From assembly GCF_026672545.1 (NCBI RefSeq), contig NZ_JAPPRJ010000002.1:1-64000 (forward strand): a stretch of 64,000 nt of DNA, written 5' to 3'. This document shows, in pieces, positions 28,338 through 37,749 of the stretch. This DNA is from Rhizobium sp. SL86. Lineage in GTDB: Bacteria > Pseudomonadota > Alphaproteobacteria > Rhizobiales > Rhizobiaceae. The notes beneath the pieces are model-generated. The model did not search any database and was not told the origin of the DNA. It saw only the letters and a program-made list of their open reading frames with translations. Positions within the stretch are counted from its first letter, which is position 1. Each line of letters starts with the position of its first letter. The position numbers and the translations under genes were made by a program.

Positions 28338-29597
28338 TTATTGGTAACCTTCCGGGAACGGATCCGGCTCCATGAAATCCTTCGTCTCGTAGACGACATC
28401 ATACTGGCCATCGGCACGGGCATGACCGATGCGCGTCTTGGACCACAAGTGATGGTTCTCGTGGATCTTGACGTAACCTTCCGGTGCCGTGGTCAGCTCA
28501 ATGCCGGGCGACGCCTTTCTGACCTTGTCGATGTCGAACGACCCAGCCTTTTCAACCGCGGCCTTCCACAACCACGGACCGAGATAGGCGGCCTGGGTCA
28601 CGTCGCCGATGACGATCTTGTCGCCCCACATCTTTTTGAAGGCGGAAACGAAAGCAGTGTTGTTGTCGTTCTTCAGGCTCTGGAAGTATTTCATGGCGGC
28701 GTAAGCCCCCACCATGTTCTCTCCGCCGATACCCAGAACTTCGTCTTCCGTGACGGAGATTGTCAGGAGGAGCGGCTTTTCCTTCGTCATGTCGATGCCG
28801 GCGGCCTTCAACTGCTTATAGAAGGCGACGTTCGAACCGCCGACGACGATGGCATAGATGACGTCGGGTTTCTTCAGCTTGATCTTGTTGATCACCGAAT
28901 TGAACTGGGTGTGGCCGAGCGGATAATATTCCTCGCCGACGACCTCGAGCCCGAGCTTCTCGATATGCTTGCGGGCGATCTTGTTGGAGGTGCGCGGCCA
29001 GATATAATCTGAACCGAGCAGATAGAAGCTCTTGGCGCCCTTTTCTTTCACGACCCAGTCGATGCCGGCGATGATCTGCTGCGTCGCTTCCTGACCGGTA
29101 TAGATGACGTTCGGCGACTCCTCCAAACCTTCGTAGAAGGTCGGATAATAGAGCATGCCGTTATACTGCTCGAAGACCGGCAGCACTGCCTTGCGTGACG
29201 CCGAGGTCCAGCAGCCGAAGACGGCAGCCACCCTGTCTTCCACCAGCAGCTTCTTCGCCTTTTCCGCAAAGGTCGGCCAGTCGGAACCTCCATCTTCCTG
29301 GATGACTTCGATCTTGCGACCGAGGATGCCCCCGCTCGCATTGATCTGCTCGATGGCGAGTTTTTCTGCCTGAACCGATCCCGTCTCGGAGATGGCCATG
29401 GTGCCGGTTACCGAATGCAGAATGCCGATCTTGACTGTCGTATCGCTGACGGCAAGCCCTGTGGTGTTGACGGTGGCCGTCGCAGGCGTCTGGGCCAGAG
29501 CCGCGCCGGTCGCGCTCAGCATGGCAATCGATGCCGCACCCGCAAGGAGGGTCCGACGACTCAATGGTATGGAAGGTAGCCTGGTATCAAAGGACAT
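28338..29597 (-). CDS. urtA: Urea/short-chain amide ABC transporter substrate-binding protein UrtA-like
   Basis: This periplasmic binding protein has 419 residues. The Tat-like signal LSRRTLLAGAASIAML ends near ALAQ36. The HAAT binding domain follows with VKIGILHSVTGTMAISE, FGCWTSASRKAVLPVFE, LYYPTFYEGLEESPNVIYTG and SDYIWPRTSNKIARKH, which closely resemble FmdD and UrtA proteins. It is the first gene of the importer-formamidase operon and diverges from the transporter-kinase gene, its likely regulator. Whether urea, formamide or acetamide is preferred cannot be read from sequence. Confidence 0.94.
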   Translation of the reverse strand: MSFDTRLPSIPLSRRTLLAGAASIAMLSATGAALAQTPATATVNTTGLAVSDTTVKIGILHSVTGTMAISETGSVQAEKLAIEQINASGGILGRKIEVIQEDGGSDWPTFAEKAKKLLVEDRVAAVFGCWTSASRKAVLPVFEQYNGMLYYPTFYEGLEESPNVIYTGQEATQQIIAGIDWVVKEKGAKSFYLLGSDYIWPRTSNKIARKHIEKLGLEVVGEEYYPLGHTQFNSVINKIKLKKPDVIYAIVVGGSNVAFYKQLKAAGIDMTKEKPLLLTISVTEDEVLGIGGENMVGAYAAMKYFQSLKNDNNTAFVSAFKKMWGDKIVIGDVTQAAYLGPWLWKAAVEKAGSFDIDKVRKASPGIELTTAPEGYVKIHENHHLWSKTRIGHARADGQYDVVYETKDFMEPDPFPEGYQ

Positions 29598-29922
29598 GGC
29601 GCTGCCTCTTCACGGTTGGAGCTCTGGGCTTGGCTGGCTGTGTTGGTGGCCAACTGGTGCTTAGCTCGCCGGAAATGATGCATCGCAACAATGGAGCGTT
29701 TGACGTATGGCCCCTCCGCTATTCGTCCCGTACTATCCTGAACATGAGAGAGGGACGGACGGAGAAATTGATTTAATTCAGCAACTTACACAACAGGGGC
29801 AAATTGACCGAGGACAAGAAATCCATCCCCTGATGAAGTTGCTGGCAATCCGGCTGGTATGGCGTTTGCCTCTCGCAGGTCAGGATGTGCGCGGTGGATG
29901 CTGCAGCGCGCAACCAAAGGAG
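29598..29922. other. Divergent control region between urtA and the sensor kinase gene
   Basis: These 325 bases must hold the promoters of both operons. The frame of the kinase gene is open back to 29707, but that part lacks conservation and is probably leader. TTGACG occurs at 29700 but no -10 box lies at the right distance. I could not identify an operator. Confidence 0.45.
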
Positions 29923-32900
29923 ATGGCATTGGGGCAGGCTGAACGCATACCGCGCATCCGGCGCACCTACAATCGTTGGGTGGCAAACCAGACGCTCGAA
30001 GACTATGCGCTGCGTTTCACCGCGCATGAGGTTCGTCGCTTTTCGGCCGGGCGCATCGCAAACACCGCGATCGGAGCGATCTCCTTCCTGGCGCTGGAAG
30101 CGATCGGCGGCGCCATCACGATGAATTACGGCTTCACCAATGCCGCTGCCGCGGTCATAGCGGCCTGCTCCATCATGCTCCTGATCGGCATACCCATCGT
30201 CTACAATGCAGCCCGTTACGGCGTGGACATTGATCTTCTGACGCGCGGTGCCGGTTTTGGCTATCTCGGATCAACCATCACCTCGCTGGTCTACGCCTGC
30301 TTCACCTTCCTGTTCTTCGCAATCGAAGCGGCCATCGTCGCGCGGGCATTGGAACTTGTGACAGGTCTGCCCCTGACGATCGGCTACATCATCAGCGCCG
30401 TCGCAATCATTCCTCTCGTCACCCACGGAGTGACCTTCATCAGCCGCTTCCAGGCTTGGACACAACCCTTCTGGGTCGTTCTTCAACTGGCGCCCTTCGT
30501 CTTTATCGCGGCACAGGGCCTGGAACCGGTCAGGAGTTGGACGGGATATACCGGCCTGTTCGGCCATGTTGACCACCACTTCGACATCAACCTCTTTGGT
30601 CTTTGCTCGGCCGTTGTCTTCTCACTCGCGGCGCAGATCGGTGAGCAGGTCGATTATCTACGGTTCCTGCCAAAAAAGACCGAGGCCAATCGCCTGCAGT
30701 GGTGGGTCGCGCTGCTGTGTTCCGGTCCCGGCTGGGTCGTCATCGGCGCCATCAAGATCTTTGCCGGGTCTTTCCTGGCCTATTATGCCTTTCGCAACGG
30801 TGTGCCCTTCGCCGAAGCCTCCGATCCGACCCAGATGTACCTGACAGTCTTCCAACAGATGATGCAATCGCCAGAACTGGCACTCGGTGTTACCGGCATC
30901 TTTGTGGTCATCTGCCAGGTGAAGATCAACGTCACCAACTCTTATGCGGGCTCGATCGCCTGGTCCAATTTCTTTTCGCGGCTGACGCACAGCCATCCCG
31001 GCCGTGTCGTCTGGCTGGTCTTCAATGTCATGATCGGTCTGCTCCTGATGGAGTTCGGGATCTACAAGGCCCTGGAGACGGTCCTGGGGCTGTATTCCAT
31101 TGTCGCCGTCGCTTGGACGGCGTCGATCGCCGCCGATCTGATGATTGCCAAGCCACTCGGACTGTCCCCGAAGCTCATCGAATTCAAACGAGCCCATCTC
31201 TACGACATCAATCCGGTCGGGGTGGGCGCGATGGCGGTGGCGATGCTGGCCGCCTTCGCCGCCTATTCGGGTCTGCTGGGCGCGACACTGAACAAGATCT
31301 ACATTTATGTTGCGCTCGTCGCGCCCTTTCTTCTGGTGCCACTGATCGCCTGGATGACCGCTGGGCGCTACTATATCGCCAGGACAAGCCAGGTCGCTGG
31401 TGACGACCATGGTCACGCCGGCTGCTCGATCTGTGAGCTTCGGTTCAACCGCGAGGACATGGCCTATTGCCCCGCCTATTCCGGTGCGATCTGCTCGCTC
31501 TGCTGTTCGTTGGATGCGCGCTGCCATGACATATGCAAGACGAATGCTCGGGTAGGACAGCAGACAAGGGTGTTGGCAGAACGTCTTCTGCCCGTTCGTC
31601 TGGTAGAGGCCGTGCCCGGCAGCGTGCTGCGTTATCTGGCGCTGTTTGCCGTCGTCAACGTGGCCATGGGCGGCGTATTCTGGCTGATCCACTTTCAGTC
31701 GACGATCGAACATCCAGCGATCGCCACCATGCTCAGTTTCGAGTTTTGGAAACTCTACGTCATCCTCTTCATTCTCGCCGGCATCGTCACCTGGCTGTTT
31801 GTTCTGGCGCAGGAAAGTCGCGATCTCGCTGAAGAAGAGGCACGCCGCCATACCCGTCTGCTGCTGGACGAAATCAAGGCCCACGAAGAAACGGACCGGC
31901 AGTTGCAGAAGGCCAAGGAGGTCGCGGAATCGGCAAATCTTGCCAAGAGCAAATATGTTGTCGGCCTCAGCCACGAGTTGCGCACACCGCTGACGGCCAT
32001 TCTCGGTTATGCGCAGGTGCTGGAACGGGTTCAGGGAACACCCAACGTGGTGCACAATGCGGCCCGCACCATCAAGCGCAGCGGCGAGCATCTTGCCGAC
32101 ATGATCGAAGGTCTGCTGGACATCTCGAAGATCGAGGCCGGGAAACTGGAGATCTACCGTCACAAGATCGCACTCGGGCCATTTCTCGATCAGATCGTCG
32201 ACATGTTCAGCCTGCAGGCAAAAGCGAAGGGGGTGGATTTTGAATTCCATGCAGCAGCGCCCTTGCCGGACTATGTCTATACGGACGAAAAGCGCCTGCG
32301 GCAGGTCCTGATCAACCTGCTTTCGAACGCCATCAAGTTCACCACACGCGGCAGGGTCTGCTTTTCCGTGAGCTACCGCAATCAGGTCGCCACCTTCAAG
32401 GTCGAGGATACCGGGATCGGCATTCGGGACACTGATGTTGAACGGATCTTCCTGCCCTTCGAGCGCGCGGAGCAACCGGCAGGCGAGGTGCAACCGCCTG
32501 GAACAGGCCTCGGCCTGACGATCACCAAGCTGCTCGTCGATATCATGGGCGGCGATCTGACGCTGGACAGCCGTTATGGGCAGGGTACGAACATCATGGT
32601 CCGGCTCATGTTATCCGAAGCGGTACGGCCGGAGGACAAGGCCGGCCCTGCGCTTGCCATTGCCGGGTATGAAGGATTGCGGCGAACCATCCTGATTGCC
32701 GACGACGACCCCACACAGCGCCATCTGATGGAGGAGGTTCTGACGCCTCTAGGTTTCGCCGTCATTGCGGTCAATGATGGACCTGCCTGCCTGTCGAGCC
32801 TCGCGCTGCATCGGCCGGACATCGTCATCCTCGATCTCGGCATGCCCAAAATGTCCGGCTGGGAGGTTGCCCGACGCATCCGTCAGCGCCACGGTCGCGA

Positions 32901-33306
32901 GCTTCCCATCCTGATCCTGTCGGCCGATGCCGGCCATGACCGGACAAAACCCGACTATGCTGGACTGTTCGATTCCTACCTGATCAAGCCCTTTGGTTTT
33001 GACGAACTGTTCGAGAGGCTTGCAGCCCTCATTCCGCTGACGTGGATCCTGGATGACGGAACGGTCGGTGAGACAAGACCGCCACCAGTCTTCAAGCCAT
33101 CGGAACGGCCCGACCCACAGCAACTGCGGCAATTGAAGACGCTTGCGGAAATCGGTTTCGTTCGCTCGATTGACGCCATGCTGAACGACATCGAAATTTC
33201 GTCTCCGCACGCGGAGAGATTCTGCAAGTATCTTCGTCAACTCGCCACCAATTACAGGCTGCGCGAACTCGTAGCCCTCATTGAGGATGCCAAGGACCAT
33301 GTCTGA
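29923..33306 (+). CDS. NCS1-type transporter fused to hybrid histidine kinase with receiver
   Basis: This multidomain membrane sensor has about 1127 residues. Residues about 20-485 form a purine/cytosine-permease (NCS1-like) membrane domain with some twelve helices. A cysteine-rich module follows at about 501-538 (CSIC, CPAYSGAICSLCCSLDARC, CHDIC; eight cysteines), then two more helices (about 565-630). The kinase core has SHELRTPLTAILGY with His684, ADMIEGLLDISKIEAGK, the HATPase with LINLLSNAIKFT and PGTGLGLTITK, and finally a receiver domain (VILDLGMPKMSGW) with a helical tail. Start: ATG 29923 abuts AAAGGAG; TTG 29929 would have better spacing. It diverges from urtA and overlaps the next regulator by 8 bases, so it probably senses urea or amide. 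Confidence 0.9.
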   Translation: MALGQAERIPRIRRTYNRWVANQTLEDYALRFTAHEVRRFSAGRIANTAIGAISFLALEAIGGAITMNYGFTNAAAAVIAACSIMLLIGIPIVYNAARYGVDIDLLTRGAGFGYLGSTITSLVYACFTFLFFAIEAAIVARALELVTGLPLTIGYIISAVAIIPLVTHGVTFISRFQAWTQPFWVVLQLAPFVFIAAQGLEPVRSWTGYTGLFGHVDHHFDINLFGLCSAVVFSLAAQIGEQVDYLRFLPKKTEANRLQWWVALLCSGPGWVVIGAIKIFAGSFLAYYAFRNGVPFAEASDPTQMYLTVFQQMMQSPELALGVTGIFVVICQVKINVTNSYAGSIAWSNFFSRLTHSHPGRVVWLVFNVMIGLLLMEFGIYKALETVLGLYSIVAVAWTASIAADLMIAKPLGLSPKLIEFKRAHLYDINPVGVGAMAVAMLAAFAAYSGLLGATLNKIYIYVALVAPFLLVPLIAWMTAGRYYIARTSQVAGDDHGHAGCSICELRFNREDMAYCPAYSGAICSLCCSLDARCHDICKTNARVGQQTRVLAERLLPVRLVEAVPGSVLRYLALFAVVNVAMGGVFWLIHFQSTIEHPAIATMLSFEFWKLYVILFILAGIVTWLFVLAQESRDLAEEEARRHTRLLLDEIKAHEETDRQLQKAKEVAESANLAKSKYVVGLSHELRTPLTAILGYAQVLERVQGTPNVVHNAARTIKRSGEHLADMIEGLLDISKIEAGKLEIYRHKIALGPFLDQIVDMFSLQAKAKGVDFEFHAAAPLPDYVYTDEKRLRQVLINLLSNAIKFTTRGRVCFSVSYRNQVATFKVEDTGIGIRDTDVERIFLPFERAEQPAGEVQPPGTGLGLTITKLLVDIMGGDLTLDSRYGQGTNIMVRLMLSEAVRPEDKAGPALAIAGYEGLRRTILIADDDPTQRHLMEEVLTPLGFAVIAVNDGPACLSSLALHRPDIVILDLGMPKMSGWEVARRIRQRHGRELPILILSADAGHDRTKPDYAGLFDSYLIKPFGFDELFERLAALIPLTWILDDGTVGETRPPPVFKPSERPDPQQLRQLKTLAEIGFVRSIDAMLNDIEISSPHAERFCKYLRQLATNYRLRELVALIEDAKDHV

Positions 33307-34222
33307 TACGTTCAGCGGAAGTCGAGTCCTGATCGTCGACGATTCGCACGAAGCGCTGACCATGCTCTCGGACGCGCTGAGCCTGGAAGGGCTTCAGGTC
33401 GACGTATCGAGCAGTGGCCGAACCGCAATCAGTATGGCGAGCGCCGAAGCGCCGGACATCGTGCTGATGGATGCCATCATGCCCGGCCTGGATGGCTTCG
33501 AGACATGCCGCATCCTCAAGGCGGCGCGCGGCTTTGAGGATCTGCCGATCATTTTCATGACGGGGTTCAACGAAAATGAGCATGTGGTGAAGGCGTTGGC
33601 TGCGGGCGGCGTCGACTTCGTCAGCAAACCGATCCTGCTCGACCAGTTATACGCCCGCATGCGAGTCCACCTCAGCAATGCCAGACGGGCGCGCTCGGCA
33701 AGACAGGCGCTGGATTCGACCGGTCGCTGGATCGTCGCCTGCGATGCGAACGGCCGGATCAATTGGGCGACGCCGCAGGCCTCGGATCTCATGGCCAAGG
33801 TCGGCATCCGGCCCGACGCCGACAGCTATCTGCCGATCGAAGTTCTCACCTGGCTTGGCGCTGGCAGCGCCGATTTGCGGACCAGTACACAGCAGCGAGC
33901 CTTTGCTTATGCGCGATACGGTTTCGAGGTCGAATTCCGCCAGCTTTCGGAAGCGAATGAGGACCAGATCCTGCTGCGCCTGATCGATCGCCAGCGGGGG
34001 GCCGACGAGGAACAACTGGCCCGCGCGTTCGGGCTGACGTTCCGAGAAGCGGAGGTCCTGCTTTGGGTGGCGCATGGCAAATCCAACAAGGAGATCGCCG
34101 ACATCCTCGACATGTCACCGCGCACCGTGAACAAGCATATGGAGCAGATCTTCAACAAGCTGGCGGTGGAAAAACGAACCTCGGCAGCAACGCTCGCCGT
34201 CCGGGTTCTGTGGCGGGAGTGA
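33299..34222 (+). CDS. LuxR/NarL-type response regulator, output of the transporter-kinase
   Basis: This 307-residue response regulator has a receiver domain (about 8-125; IVDDS, VLMDAIMPGLDGF with the phosphoacceptor Asp, then FVSKPILLDQL). A middle PAS-like linker follows (about 140-225; WIVACDANGRINWATPQA), and a LuxR helix-turn-helix lies at the C-terminus (about 240-300; LTFREAEVLLWVAHGKSN). It starts at ATG 33299 with AAGGA and overlaps the kinase gene by 8 bases, so they form one unit. It should control the divergent urt-fmd operon; this is inferred from position. Confidence 0.92.
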   Translation: MSDTFSGSRVLIVDDSHEALTMLSDALSLEGLQVDVSSSGRTAISMASAEAPDIVLMDAIMPGLDGFETCRILKAARGFEDLPIIFMTGFNENEHVVKALAAGGVDFVSKPILLDQLYARMRVHLSNARRARSARQALDSTGRWIVACDANGRINWATPQASDLMAKVGIRPDADSYLPIEVLTWLGAGSADLRTSTQQRAFAYARYGFEVEFRQLSEANEDQILLRLIDRQRGADEEQLARAFGLTFREAEVLLWVAHGKSNKEIADILDMSPRTVNKHMEQIFNKLAVEKRTSAATLAVRVLWRE

Positions 34223-34239
34223 CCGTGTACTGCGGATTC

Positions 34240-34395
34240 CGGCGCTGCTGGACATCGTACGACTTCCAAAACAGAAGGGTGTAACGCTGTGGGTGACAGA
34301 ACAGCCGATCGACACCAGCGCGGCGGTCGGCAAAGCTTTCCGCGATATGCTCGGCGTGTTCGCTGAATTCGAGACGTACCGCTTGGCAGTCAACT
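34240..34395 (+). pseudogene. Serine recombinase/DNA invertase fragment
   Basis: In one plus frame this stretch reads KGVTLWVTEQPIDTSAAVGK followed by AFRDMLGVFAEFET. This matches the conserved block of Tn3-resolvase/Pin-type serine recombinases (KGVxLxVTEQPIDTSTAAGK, then AFLDMLGVFAEFET). Both the catalytic N-terminus and the DNA-binding C-terminus are absent; after FET the usual NLRRERQ is replaced by unrelated sequence. It is a remnant of a mobile element lying exactly at the junction between the amide locus and an AT-richer segment. Confidence 0.8.
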
Positions 34396-34505
34396 GGGGG
34401 GCTGTTTTACCTTGTGTGGAGATCGCCACGGGCCAAAACTGCCTCCTAAAAGGCAGTCCTGAATCAGGCCTTCGCTGATCTGCGAGTCCACTTTGCCAAC
34501 AGGGC

Positions 34506-35597
34506 CTAGCTTTTTGCCTTAATTTCCGTCCAAAGCCTGCTCAGAACCCGTTGTTGTTTTTGGTCATACGGTGAGATCGTGAAGAGTTTGCCGAGCACAG
34601 CGTCGGTCGGGTAAACAGACGCATCGTTACGAACATCTTTGTCCATGAATGCTTGCGACGCGAGATTTCCGTTGGCATACCTGACGTAATTCGAGGCTTT
34701 TGCGATGACTTCCGCCTTCATCAGGTAATTGATAAATGCGTGCGCCTCATCGACGTGCTTTGCGTCTGCAGGAATTGCGAGATTGTCGAACCACATATAC
34801 GTTCCCTCTTTGGGGATAGCGTATTCCACTTTCACGCCATTCTTGGCCTCTTCGGCGCGCGCCTTTGCCTGCAGCACGTCGCCCGAAAAGCCGATCGTGA
34901 TGCAAATGTCGCCGGTCGCCAGCTCGTTGATATAGGCCGACGAGTTAAACGATCGCACTGCTGGGCGGATTTTTCTGAAGACCTCAGCGCCGGCTTGGAG
35001 GTCAGGCGTTGCTTTGCTGTTGGGGTTTTTCCCCAGATAAGCCATAGCGATAGCCATGGTCTCGTCGGGCGCATCCAGAATATTAATCCCGCATCCGCTC
35101 AACTTTTTTGCATTTTCGGGATCAAAGATAATATTCCAACTGTCGACCGGAACGTCGCCGAGAGCGGCTTTTACTTTATCGACGTTATACCCGATACTCG
35201 TCGTACCCCACATATAATTTATGGCATACTGGTTTCCTGGATCATAAACGGCCAGCCTGTTCATGATATCCGGCCATAGATTTCCGATATTCGTCAACTT
35301 CGTTTTGTCGAGTTTTTGGAAGACGCCCGCATTGATTTGCCTTGCGAGAAACGGACCAGTGGGCACGACCACGTCGTAACCGGAATCACCGGCGAGGAGT
35401 TTTGCTTCCAGGAGCTCGTTGCTGTCGAAGACATCATATACGACCTTTATGCCGGTCTCTTTGGTGAAGTCTTCTAAAATTGACGGATCTATATAGTCCG
35501 ACCAATTGTACACATGGACAACACGTTCACTTGCCACCACCGACGTAGAACTGAGAACAACAGCGCCCACTACGATCAGCTGCAGGGATTTGTACAT
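34506..35597 (-). CDS. Orphan PotF-type polyamine-binding periplasmic protein
   Basis: This is a solute-binding protein of the PotD/PotF family, 363 residues. A signal peptide (LQLIVVGAVVLSSTSVVAS, cleaved near residue 22) precedes VVHVYNWSDYIDPSILEDF, GYDVVVPTGPFLARQI and AINYMWGTTSIGYN. ITIGFSGDVLQAKARAEEA and YTNLAIPADAKH-type motifs (here DNLAIPADAKHVDEAH) complete the putrescine-binding fold. ATG 35597 has GAGG upstream; ATG 35615 is an alternative. No potG, potH or potI genes adjoin, which is odd for the family. Composition is AT-richer than its neighbours and recombinase and transposase remnants flank it, suggesting acquisition by transfer. Confidence 0.9.
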   Translation of the reverse strand: MYKSLQLIVVGAVVLSSTSVVASERVVHVYNWSDYIDPSILEDFTKETGIKVVYDVFDSNELLEAKLLAGDSGYDVVVPTGPFLARQINAGVFQKLDKTKLTNIGNLWPDIMNRLAVYDPGNQYAINYMWGTTSIGYNVDKVKAALGDVPVDSWNIIFDPENAKKLSGCGINILDAPDETMAIAMAYLGKNPNSKATPDLQAGAEVFRKIRPAVRSFNSSAYINELATGDICITIGFSGDVLQAKARAEEAKNGVKVEYAIPKEGTYMWFDNLAIPADAKHVDEAHAFINYLMKAEVIAKASNYVRYANGNLASQAFMDKDVRNDASVYPTDAVLGKLFTISPYDQKQQRVLSRLWTEIKAKS

Positions 35598-35859
35598 TTT
35601 TGACCTCGACTTCATAACAGTTGCTCGGTCGACTTCTTGGGACGGGCTTGTGCGGCAGGACCAGATCGTCTCGACATCCAGCAGCTCGACCCACCCGCGC
35701 GCGGGCCCCAAGCTTGAACGCAGGATTTCCGAAGACCGACAGTTCCGTCGCGCCCACTCAAGATGCGATCGACGGCTGATGTGTGAAATGAGCCAGTTTC
35801 ATCCACATTTCCAAATGGAAGGCGTTCAATTTCAAATGCAGCAATCCCCGCTATCGCTC

Positions 35860-36030
35860 AGCGACCGGAGCTTTTGGAATCCGAGCCTCCCCACCAAGCG
35901 GCGTTGGCGCGGGCGTGTCGGCGCCCGGTATGGATGTCAAAACGCTGCATGCCAAAGTCGGAGCGATGACGCGTGAGAACGATTTTTGGTCGAAGCGCTC
36001 GCCGCGGTCGACGTGCCGATACAGTGCAAA
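35860..36030 (+). pseudogene. IS3-family transposase OrfA remnant, frameshifted
   Basis: One plus frame reads APGMDVKTLHAKVGAMTREN, then DF; the next frame continues FLVEALAAVDVPIQCK. Together they match the C-terminal coiled-coil block of IS3-family OrfA proteins (xDVKxLHAKIGxLTLENDFLxxALxKAGL). A frameshift lies near 35985. The helix-turn-helix part and OrfB are missing and I see no terminal inverted repeats, so this is a decayed fragment. Apart from it, 35598-36083 holds nothing recognisable beyond a small palindrome (TTCCA-AA-TGGAA at 35809). Confidence 0.7.
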
Positions 36031-36083
36031 ACGAGAAGCGGCGTGATCTCCGCCTTGAGGCAGGGAAAGGCCATTGGGTGCCA

Positions 36084-37700
36084 CTACGGCTTCAGATCCA
36101 CGGTACCGTCAATCCTGGTCAGTTCGAAATCGTTGATTAGGATATCAAGTCTCACCGTCCATTGCCCGGAGACCGGTAGAACCAGATCGCTCACGCGCCA
36201 TGTTCCATCACCAGAGGTGAGGGCCTTTCGCCGGATCGGCTCTATGCCGGCGGTCGGCTGCGAAAAGACAAAGATGACTTCCTTCGCAGAATGCGGACCA
36301 AAATCGTCTCTCATGATCACGGCTGATGCGGTGACAGGGCCTGCACGACCGGGCTTTACGGTCACCTCCGCCATCACCTTGGCGGAATGGATATGGGCGG
36401 AGGCCGGTTGCTCGGCGGCGACGGCAAGCGCCCTTGGCGGCGGGGTAAACCGCCAAGCTGCGGCAATTCCCAGGACCAAAAGCACGAGAAGTGTTTCTGC
36501 CGCGATCGTTCTGACCAAGTGCCGGGCGTCATCTTGATGACCGGTCGCGGCTCGTTGGGTCAAACGCCAGCGATTGATCGCTGCAAGCAGGAGCAGGATT
36601 GCGACAAGAACAAGTTTGAAGACAAGAAGGTTTGCGTAAGCGGTCTGCAGAAGCGCCGATGGATGTCTCACTTGAACGACCGCGAGAATCGTGCCCGCCG
36701 CGACCATAGCCAACACGGCAAGAGGAATGAAGCGCGAAAACCGGATGAGCGCTGGGCCTGCCGTCGTCGCATTGTTGCGAAATGCTAGTCCCAACGGCAC
36801 CAGCGCGCCGGTCCAGATCGCGATTGACGCTGCGTGCAGAAACACCGATGGCCGCATCAGCCATTGAGGCTCGGCCGTACTGGCGTGGCCGCTGAGGGCA
36901 AATGATAGAGATCCGCTTAGCAGCGCCATTACGGAATCCAAGCGTGAAAGTCGCGCGTTGGGGGAGAAGAGCGCGAGACCCGACAAGACGAGCGCGCCTG
37001 CCATTACCAACACCGTGCTGCCGAAACTCGTCCCGAGCCCTGCTTTCCAGACTTGTGGGTCGGCAAATCGCGCAAACGGGGCCGCAAGAGCATCAAGACC
37101 CTGAAAAACAACCGAGGTCACGACACTGACCAGCCCGAGAACGATCATGAGGCCGACAAACGCGCGTGCCACGGATCTGTCGCGCATAAAGACGTTCAGA
37201 GCGAAAATGCCGCCAACCCCGAAAAAGAAGCCCGCATAAAGCCCGAGCTTCGCCAACCAAAGCGCGCCACGAACCTTCAGATCGACAACGTCTGCCACAT
37301 CCGGCGGCGCACTGCTGGGCGCGCCAATCGAAAATATGATCGAGCCGGACACCGGGTGACCGTCTTCTGAAATCACGCGCCAGGACAGAACATATGTGCC
37401 GGACCCGAGGTCGGCCGGAGGTGCGATTGCGAGCGTCCTGTCCCGAAGAGCAAAATCTGGAAGCGCAACGGAACTGCCGTCAGGTTTCACCAACGAAAGG
37501 ACAAGGGGTGACACGGGCTCGCTGAAAGATAGCGAAAACTTCTCCGGCACAGTTTGCAGAACCGTTCCGTCCTGCGGCATGGCACCTGTCAGCGAAGCAT
37601 GTGCCATCACCGCTGTTGACAGACAAACCCAGGCACAAAATGCCAGCAGTGCGTTCCGACAACAGGCACTGAAACGCCGCCCGAGGTTCGATCTATTCAT
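36084..37700 (-). CDS. CopC-CopD fusion copper resistance/import protein (YcnJ-like)
   Basis: This 538-residue membrane protein joins a periplasmic CopC domain to a CopD membrane domain. After the signal peptide the mature protein begins HASLTGAMPQDG, giving the N-terminal copper-ligand His; a second ligand lies in SEDGHPVSGSIIFSIG (near 115). About eight helices follow (CopD), including LSGHASTAEPQWL and the conserved FLHAASIAIWTGAL. The last roughly 100 residues form another soluble domain. ATG 37700 with GGAAG is preferred to ATG 37706. It lies 50 bases after ycnI-like, as in Bacillus ycnI-ycnJ, and probably moves or binds copper. Confidence 0.9.
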   Translation of the reverse strand: MNRSNLGRRFSACCRNALLAFCAWVCLSTAVMAHASLTGAMPQDGTVLQTVPEKFSLSFSEPVSPLVLSLVKPDGSSVALPDFALRDRTLAIAPPADLGSGTYVLSWRVISEDGHPVSGSIIFSIGAPSSAPPDVADVVDLKVRGALWLAKLGLYAGFFFGVGGIFALNVFMRDRSVARAFVGLMIVLGLVSVVTSVVFQGLDALAAPFARFADPQVWKAGLGTSFGSTVLVMAGALVLSGLALFSPNARLSRLDSVMALLSGSLSFALSGHASTAEPQWLMRPSVFLHAASIAIWTGALVPLGLAFRNNATTAGPALIRFSRFIPLAVLAMVAAGTILAVVQVRHPSALLQTAYANLLVFKLVLVAILLLLAAINRWRLTQRAATGHQDDARHLVRTIAAETLLVLLVLGIAAAWRFTPPPRALAVAAEQPASAHIHSAKVMAEVTVKPGRAGPVTASAVIMRDDFGPHSAKEVIFVFSQPTAGIEPIRRKALTSGDGTWRVSDLVLPVSGQWTVRLDILINDFELTRIDGTVDLKP

Positions 37701-37749
37701 GTGCATCTTCCGTCTATGCGGTTGGAGAGCGCCCGTCAGCCGGCCTCAT

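Noticed and set aside
30658..32493. 611-codon minus-strand frame opposite the sensor kinase
   Set aside because: Its translation has no domain, while the plus strand carries clear transporter and kinase motifs throughout.
35851..36084. 77-codon minus-strand frame
   Set aside because: It is antisense to the IS3 OrfA remnant and has no support of its own.
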